A DNA stretch of 64,000 nucleotides from NCBI RefSeq assembly GCF_004339565.1, contig NZ_SMFZ01000002.1, forward strand, positions 1,488,001-1,552,000, written 5' to 3'. Source of the DNA: Pseudonocardia endophytica. Lineage in GTDB: Bacteria > Actinomycetota > Actinomycetes > Mycobacteriales > Pseudonocardiaceae. Positions 59,701-64,000 of the stretch are shown piece by piece. Position 1 is the stretch's first letter; each line of letters starts with the position of its first letter. The notes below the pieces were generated by a model, which worked only from the letters and a program-made list of their open reading frames with translations, had not been told where the DNA came from and ran no database searches. The position numbers were made by a program, and so were the translations under genes.

Positions 59701-59992
59701 AGACCTTGATGTGCCCGGCGCCGCGCTCGGAGAGAAGTTCGACCAGGTAGGAGAAGTACTCGACGTGCCCACCCTGGTACGAGCTGATGGCGATGCCCTG
59801 CGCGTCCTCCTGGATCGCGGCGGTCACCACCTCGTCCACCGAACGGTTGTGTCCGAGGTGGACGACCTCGGCTCCCTGCTTCTGCAGGATCCGGCGCATG
59901 ATGTTGATCGCGGCGTCGTGCCCGTCGAACAGGCTGGCGGCGGTCACGAAACGGACCGGATTCGTGGGTACGTGCAGCTCCGAGTCGGCCAT
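56771..59992 (-). CDS. icmF: fused isobutyryl-CoA mutase IcmF
   Basis: 1073-aa fusion of three parts. The N-terminal cobalamin-binding domain has [10 protein letters not shown] (about residues 23-32) with the base-replacing His. The central MeaB-type G-protein chaperone has [10 protein letters not shown] (P-loop, about 199-208), [15 protein letters not shown] and NKFE. The large acyl-CoA mutase barrel is C-terminal ([33 protein letters not shown]). IcmF interconverts isobutyryl-CoA and n-butyryl-CoA with adenosylcobalamin; some relatives act on pivalyl- or isovaleryl-CoA. A hairpin just upstream of AGGAG occupies the leader (60004-60035). Confidence 0.94.
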   Translation of the reverse strand: [1073 protein letters not shown]

Positions 59993-60003
59993 CGACCCGC
60001 TCC

Positions 60004-60035
60004 TCCCGCCGGGCAGGTCGGAGCGCCCGGCGGGA
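60004..60035 (-). promoter_or_regulatory. leader hairpin next to the icmF ribosome site
   Basis: TCCCGCCGGGC (60004-60014) pairs with GCCCGGCGGGA (60025-60035), an 11-bp stem with a 10-nt loop. In the minus-strand mRNA its 3' arm ends at the A of the AGGAG that serves ATG 59992. TTGACATCC and GGACGTACAA (about 60041-60065) further upstream form an imperfect operator-like dyad. No cobalamin riboswitch fits in the 103-bp gap. Confidence 0.5.
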
Positions 60036-60095
60036 TTTAGTTTGACATCCTAGTATCGGACGTACAAGTGTCCGGCCGGTCACACCCGAGTGGGG

Positions 60096-60446
60096 CTATG
60101 CGGCACGCCAGCGCAGGTCAGAGGGATGGTCGTCCTCCGTGTCGTCGTCGGATCCGGCGGTCGTCCGCGCGTGTTGCCGCGCCTCGCGCGGCGCGGGAAC
60201 AGCCTCCCGGATCCTGCGCGGAGCGAACGGGGCGATGGTCTGCCGAGCCTCGTGCGCGCGCCGGTCCCGGCGGTACTGACGGACCGCTCCTCCGACGACG
60301 CCCACGACGATCAGGAACACGCCCGTCACGATCATGCCCGGCACGGCGAGGGCCGGGAAGGCGGCCACCGCGACGAACGCCAGGAACGGCCACCACAACA
60401 GGGCACGCCCCACCCCGTGTCGCGTCCAGTCACGGTGAACGGGCAT
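60096..60446 (-). CDS. small two-helix membrane protein
   Basis: 116-aa protein. Two adjacent hydrophobic helices lie at about residues 12-32 (GRALLWWPFLAFVAVAAFPAL) and 35-55 (VPGMIVTGVFLIVVGVVGGA), followed by a basic cytoplasmic tail (VRQYRRDRRAHEARQ) and an Asp/Glu end. No family recognised. It is divergent from the MDMPI-family gene, with CCCCATTCCG/CGGATTGGGG (60459-60490) between the two starts. Confidence 0.7.
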   Translation of the reverse strand: MPVHRDWTRHGVGRALLWWPFLAFVAVAAFPALAVPGMIVTGVFLIVVGVVGGAVRQYRRDRRAHEARQTIAPFAPRRIREAVPAPREARQHARTTAGSDDDTEDDHPSDLRWRAA

Positions 60447-60458
60447 GGAAGATCTCTA

Positions 60459-60490
60459 CCCCATTCCGGAGATCAACATGCGGATTGGGG
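60459..60490. promoter_or_regulatory. candidate operator between divergent genes
   Basis: CCCCATTCCG (60459-60468) and CGGATTGGGG (60481-60490) form a 10-bp inverted repeat with one mismatch and a 12-bp centre. It lies between the starts at 60446 (minus) and 60522 (plus). The binding protein is unknown. Confidence 0.45.
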
Positions 60491-60521
60491 CGGAACTCGC
60501 CCGAGACGTTACGTTGTGGCC

Positions 60522-61292
60522 ATGTCCGAGTCCCCGGCGGGCCCGTACGCCGCCACTCTCACCACGGAGAACGACCGGCTGGCGGCACTGCTCGCCGAGG
60601 CCGACCCGTCGGCGCCCGTCCCGACGTGTCCCGGCTGGGATCTCTCGCAGCTCCTCAAGCACGTCGGGCGGGGGCATCGCTGGGCGGCGCAGATGGTCGC
60701 CTCCCGGGCCACCGATGTGCTCGACCCGCGCGAGGTCGTCGGCGGGAAGCCGCCGGCCGGCGGGCCCGAGGGAGCTGCGGAGTGGTTGCGCGACAGCGTC
60801 ACCGAGCTCCTCGACGCGGTCGAGTCCGTCGGCGTCGACGCTCCTGTGTGGACGTTCACCGGACCGAAGCCCTCCGCGTGGTGGGTGCGCCGCCGCCTGC
60901 ACGAGGCGACCGTGCACCGCGGTGACGCCGTGATCGCGCTCGGCCGGGCGTTCGACATCGCGCCCGACGTCGCGGCGGACGGCGTGTCCGAGTGGCTCGA
61001 CCTGCTCGCCGCCCGGCCCGTCGGGGACGAACCTCCGCTCGCGGACGGAGCGACCCTGCACCTGCACGCCACCGACGACGCCCTCGGCGCCGCCGGGGAG
61101 TGGTTGATCCGCTCCGACGGCGGCGCGGTGGTCTGGGAGCACGGGCACGGCAAGGGCGACGCGGCCGTCCGCGGCCCGGCGGCGGACCTGCTCCTCGGCA
61201 CGCTGCGCCGCATCCCTGCCGACTCGGACCGCCTGGAGGTGTTGGGGGACAAGCAGACCTGGACCACCTGGCTGGCCCGCACCGGCTTCTGA
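60522..61292 (+). CDS. maleylpyruvate isomerase family (mycothiol-dependent/DinB-like) protein
   Basis: 256-aa protein of the MDMPI family. The N-terminal DinB-like four-helix domain has VPTCPGWDLSQLLKHVGRGHRWAA (about residues 35-58) with the metal His, and RLHEATVHRGDAVIALG (about 128-144) with the HExxxH-type second ligands. A C-terminal SCP2-like domain follows (LHLHATDDALGAAGEWLI). Founding members use mycothiol, which fits an actinobacterium, but most relatives are uncharacterised. TACGTT (60510-60515) 6 nt before the ATG suggests a leaderless mRNA. Confidence 0.87.
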   Translation: MSESPAGPYAATLTTENDRLAALLAEADPSAPVPTCPGWDLSQLLKHVGRGHRWAAQMVASRATDVLDPREVVGGKPPAGGPEGAAEWLRDSVTELLDAVESVGVDAPVWTFTGPKPSAWWVRRRLHEATVHRGDAVIALGRAFDIAPDVAADGVSEWLDLLAARPVGDEPPLADGATLHLHATDDALGAAGEWLIRSDGGAVVWEHGHGKGDAAVRGPAADLLLGTLRRIPADSDRLEVLGDKQTWTTWLARTGF

Positions 61293-61392
61293 CCCGGCCA
61301 CGACGATCGGGCGAGAGCTCCGCCCGTCCGACCCGGCTGGACGAGAGTGGTTCGCGCGCAAGGGGTTCGCACCCGCACCCGGGCGTCTCGGA

Positions 61393-61989
61393 TCACCACC
61401 AGCGTGTCGGGTAGTGGCGTCGATGGTCGGTGCTCACGTTGTTGAGCAGCAGCCCGACCACCAGTAGTGCCACGGAGCCGCTGAGCACCGGCGTGACGAC
61501 GTAGCCGTAACCGAGTGGATGGACCGACTCCGTGGTCGCCCCGATGAGTGCCGTCGCTCCGGCCGGTGGGTGGACCGCCCGCGCCAGCAGCATCACCGCC
61601 ACCGCCACGGCTACGGCGATGGCCCCGACCAGCCCCGCGTCGACGTGCAGCAGTCGGTAGCAGGACACGCCGACGACAGCGGAGAGCACGTGCCCGCCGA
61701 CGAGGTTGCGGGGTTGCGACAGGGGTGACTGCGGCACTCCGTAGACGAGGACGGCCGAGGCGCCCATCGATCCGACCAGGAAGAGCGGGCCGGCCGAAGG
61801 GAGCGACGCGAGCCTCGCCGGCACCTCGACGGCCAGCAGTCCCAGAAGTGCGCCGAGCGCCGCGTAGGCCACGTGATGGTGGGGCACCTGGTCGACCGGA
61901 GGGTTCCTGCCGACCATGCGGCGGAAGTACGACGGTACGTCCGGTCCGGATCCAGCGCCCTGCAGGTCGTCCGCCACGCCACGTAACAT
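61393..61989 (-). CDS. HPP family membrane protein
   Basis: 198-aa membrane protein with four or more hydrophobic helices. The two HPP family signatures are present: SPLSQPRNLVGGHVLSAVVG (about residues 88-107) and VHPPAGATALIGA (about 139-151). Plant and cyanobacterial HPP proteins transport nitrite; bacterial ones are mostly untested. The ATG at 61989 lies directly beside the palindrome TGACGTTAACGTCA (61991-62004). It is divergent from the formate dehydrogenase genes (191 bp between starts). Confidence 0.87.
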   Translation of the reverse strand: MLRGVADDLQGAGSGPDVPSYFRRMVGRNPPVDQVPHHHVAYAALGALLGLLAVEVPARLASLPSAGPLFLVGSMGASAVLVYGVPQSPLSQPRNLVGGHVLSAVVGVSCYRLLHVDAGLVGAIAVAVAVAVMLLARAVHPPAGATALIGATTESVHPLGYGYVVTPVLSGSVALLVVGLLLNNVSTDHRRHYPTRWW

Positions 61990-61990
61990 A

Positions 61991-62004
61991 TGACGTTAAC
62001 GTCA
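61991..62004. promoter_or_regulatory. 14-bp perfect palindrome at the HPP gene start
   Basis: TGACGTTAACGTCA is a perfect palindrome that ends 1 bp from the HPP start codon. It stands out as AT-rich for this genome. Probably a repressor operator; the regulator is not identified. Confidence 0.55.
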
Positions 62005-62180
62005 GGGTAACAAGTGTGCTGCGAGCGGCGACCGTTCGGCGGGCGATGCTTCCCAAGCGGCGGTAAGCGGGACGCCCCCATCGTGATCGTTCTCGGAGGA
62101 GTCGGGTTGCCCTTCTTGCCGACCGTGGTTCAAGATATCTCACGCTTAGGTACGATATTGTGAGGCCATGGAGGGCGAAG

Positions 62181-62672
62181 ATGCCTGATCGACCCGATGC
62201 TGCTGCGTCGGAGTCCCGAGTTCGGGACCTGATCGACCGGCACCGCGACGCGCGTGGTCCGTTGCTGCCGATCCTGCACGAGGTGCAGCGGGAGTTCGGT
62301 CGCGTCGACGACACCGCGCTCGACGTGGTCGCCCGCGAGCTGAACCTGTCCCGGGCCGAGGTGCACGGGGTCGTGTCGTTCTACACCGACTTCCGTCGCG
62401 AACCGGCCGGGTCGACGGTGCTGCGGGTGTGCCGGGGCGAGGCGTGCCAGGCCGTGGGCGCCGAGGAGCTCTACGGCGCGGCCAGGGGCTGGGAGGACAG
62501 GTCCTCCGGCGACGCGGGCATCGCCCTCACCGTCGAGGAGGTGTTCTGCTTCGGCAACTGCGCGCTCGGGCCGACCGTCGAGATGGACGGGGTCCTGCAC
62601 GGGCGCACCGACGTCGCGCGGCTCGACGACCTGCTCGCGGGCGCGGTGAGCACGAGGACGGGTGCGGCATGA
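62181..62672 (+). CDS. fdsG: NAD-dependent formate dehydrogenase gamma subunit (NuoE-like)
   Basis: 163-aa NuoE/FdsG-type protein binding one [2Fe-2S] cluster. It has a helical N-terminus (LLPILHEVQREFGRVDD, ARELNLSRAEVHGVVSFYTDF), then the thioredoxin-like fold with ligands in CRGEAC (about residues 84-89) and CFGNCALGP (about 121-129). GGAGG lies 7 nt before ATG 62181. It overlaps the NuoF-like gene by 4 bp. With only E and F homologs in this order and no nuoD upstream, a soluble formate dehydrogenase (fds) operon is more likely than complex I. Confidence 0.88.
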   Translation: MPDRPDAAASESRVRDLIDRHRDARGPLLPILHEVQREFGRVDDTALDVVARELNLSRAEVHGVVSFYTDFRREPAGSTVLRVCRGEACQAVGAEELYGAARGWEDRSSGDAGIALTVEEVFCFGNCALGPTVEMDGVLHGRTDVARLDDLLAGAVSTRTGAA

Positions 62673-64000
62673 GCGACACCGTCACGGTCTACGTGCCCCA
62701 GGACAGTGCGGCCCGCTCGGTCGGTGCCGACTCCGTCGCCGCCGGGCTGCTGGCAGCCGCGCGCCGCGGCGGGCGGGCGATCGACCTGGTCAGGACCGGG
62801 TCGCGAGGCATGCTCTGGCTCGAGCCGCTGGTCGAGGTGGCCACCCCGCACGGACGGGTCGGCTACGGCCCGGTCGCTCCGGGAGACGTCCCCGCGCTCG
62901 TCGACGCGGGGCTGTTCGACGGTGAGGGCGCATCCCTGGGACCGGTCGAGCGACTGCCCTGGATGCGCCGCCAGAACCGGTTGACCTTCGCCCGGGTGGG
63001 CGTTGTCGACCCGCTGGACCCGGCCGACTACACCGACCACGGCGGACTTCGCGGACTGCGACGCGCGCTCTCCCTCGCGCCGGAGGACGTCGTCGAGGAG
63101 ATGGTCACCTCCGGCCTGCGGGGCCGGGGCGGCGCCGGATTCCCGGCCGGGATCAAGTGGCGGACCGTCGGCCAGGAGCAGGCGGCGGTCAAGTTCGTGT
63201 GCTGCAACGCCGACGAGGGCGACTCCGGGACGTTCGCGGACCGGATGGTGATGGAGGGGGACCCCTTCCAGCTGCTCGAGGGCATGACGATCGCCGCGTA
63301 CGCCGTGGGGGCGTCCGAGGGCTTCGTCTACGTGCGCTCGGAGTACCCGGACGCCGTGGAGACGCTGCGGTCGGCGATCGGGATCGCTCGCGGGCAGGGC
63401 TGGCTCGGCCCGGACGTGCTGGGCAGCGGGTTCGCCTTCGACATCGAGGTGCGCGTCGGCGCGGGGGCCTACATCTGCGGCGAGGAGACCGCGATGCTGG
63501 AGAGCCTCGAGGGTCTGCGCGGGATGGTCAGGGCGAAGCCGCCGATCCCGGCCCTGAGCGGGCTGTTCGGCAAGCCGACCGTGGTGAACAACGTGCTGAC
63601 GCTCTGCGCGGCCACCACGGTGCTCGGCGACGGAGCCGAGGCCTACGCGTCGTACGGCATGGGCCGCTCGCGCGGCACGCAGGTCTTCCAGCTCGGCGGG
63701 AACATCGCCCGCGGGGGCATCGTCGAGACCGCCTTCGGGATCACGCTCGGCGAGCTGGTCCAGGACTTCGGGGGCGGCACGCTGACCGGTCGTCCGGTGC
63801 GGTCGGTGCAGGTCGGCGGTCCGCTCGGCGCGTACCTGCCGGTCGACCGGTTCGACCTGCCGATGGACTACGAGGCGTTCGCCGAGGCGGGGGCCATGGT
63901 CGGGCACGGCGGCATCGTCGTGTTCGACGAGACCGTCGACATGGCACGTCAGGCCCGCTTCGCGATGGAGTTCTGCGCGGCGGAGTCCTGCGGGAAGTGC
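62669..64000 (+). CDS. fdsB: formate dehydrogenase beta subunit (NuoF-like), partial
   Basis: The first 444 codons are in the window; the 3' end is cut. The N-terminal 110 residues are a thioredoxin-like domain (TVTVYVPQDSAARSVGADS). The FMN/NADH domain follows: SGLRGRGGAGFPAGIKW (about residues 149-165), CCNADEGDSGTFADR (about 181-195) and GAGAYICGEETAMLESLEG (about 264-282). The [4Fe-4S] site begins at ESCGKC at the window edge. The combination of Trx-like and NuoF parts is typical of FdsB. The catalytic molybdenum subunit fdsA is expected downstream. Confidence 0.9.
   Translation, partial: MSDTVTVYVPQDSAARSVGADSVAAGLLAAARRGGRAIDLVRTGSRGMLWLEPLVEVATPHGRVGYGPVAPGDVPALVDAGLFDGEGASLGPVERLPWMRRQNRLTFARVGVVDPLDPADYTDHGGLRGLRRALSLAPEDVVEEMVTSGLRGRGGAGFPAGIKWRTVGQEQAAVKFVCCNADEGDSGTFADRMVMEGDPFQLLEGMTIAAYAVGASEGFVYVRSEYPDAVETLRSAIGIARGQGWLGPDVLGSGFAFDIEVRVGAGAYICGEETAMLESLEGLRGMVRAKPPIPALSGLFGKPTVVNNVLTLCAATTVLGDGAEAYASYGMGRSRGTQVFQLGGNIARGGIVETAFGITLGELVQDFGGGTLTGRPVRSVQVGGPLGAYLPVDRFDLPMDYEAFAEAGAMVGHGGIVVFDETVDMARQARFAMEFCAAESCGKC

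Noticed and set aside
59993..60095. Cobalamin riboswitch upstream of the B12-dependent icmF
   Set aside because: The gap is only 103 bp and lacks B12-box-like sequence; only a simple hairpin is present.

Overview
The window is high-GC actinobacterial chromosome, most like Pseudonocardiaceae (Pseudonocardia-type) by overall gene content; this placement is inference. Supporting signs are very GC-rich codons, GTG starts with GTGA/ATGA stop-start overlaps, a mycothiol-type maleylpyruvate isomerase family protein, a WhiA paralog, a DUF222/HNH (13E12-type) protein and an AbiEi/DUF559-type protein. The gene string ybeY - corC - deaminase-like - era - recO - uppS - zur/smtB - glyS, with dgt and dnaG further on, is the order known from mycobacteria. 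At least eleven genes have a TANNNT -10 hexamer 6-8 nt before the start codon, which suggests leaderless transcripts.

Layout. 1-16 kb: conserved housekeeping string with insertions (lhgO, a secreted peptide, an XRE regulator facing a small membrane gene across an AT-rich operator region, an AbiEi-like gene between GC palindromes). It ends in a two-gene CNNM/CorC cation-transport operon (16672 to 14268, minus strand), preceded by a 22-codon Asp/Pro-rich leader ORF that overlaps the first transporter start. 17-26 kb: XdhC-like, YdcF and dGTPase genes, then an ECF41-type sigma factor with its probable target (a carboxymuconolactone decarboxylase-like gene carrying an ECF41-like promoter) and a MerR gene; then an EamA transporter, dnaG and two genes overlapping downstream. 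26-36 kb: regulators, a WhiA paralog, tRNA-Asn, a TetR/SDR divergent pair, an HNH protein, a decayed phaC, a NUDIX protein, a serine hydrolase and a cold-shock gene. 36-39 kb: TetR, then a DUF1023 hydrolase with an ESX-like small partner.

39-45 kb is a choline-to-betaine catabolic unit: a divergent IclR regulator, betaine-aldehyde dehydrogenase, an APC permease and a GMC oxidoreductase with the active-site residues of choline oxidase. 45-50 kb (minus) is an overlapping operon of a metal/corrinoid-receptor-like protein, GH3 beta-glucosidase and enoyl-CoA hydratase. 49-57 kb: LysR/MFS divergent pair, alpha/beta hydrolase, a 35-residue cationic peptide gene, patatin, and an ABC ATPase with a DUF6297-like membrane partner. 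57-60 kb: fused isobutyryl-CoA mutase icmF. 60-64 kb: small membrane protein, MDMPI-family enzyme, HPP family membrane protein, and the start of a soluble formate dehydrogenase operon (fdsG, fdsB; fdsB is cut by the window end).

The observation most worth testing is the leader ORF/hairpin before the CNNM operon, a possible translation-coupled Mg2+ sensor for a probable Mg2+ exporter. Next are the ECF41 circuit, the peptide-coding DNA repeat shared by lhgO and uppS, and the 35-residue peptide gene. No CRISPR array, insertion sequence, prophage or rRNA gene was seen.
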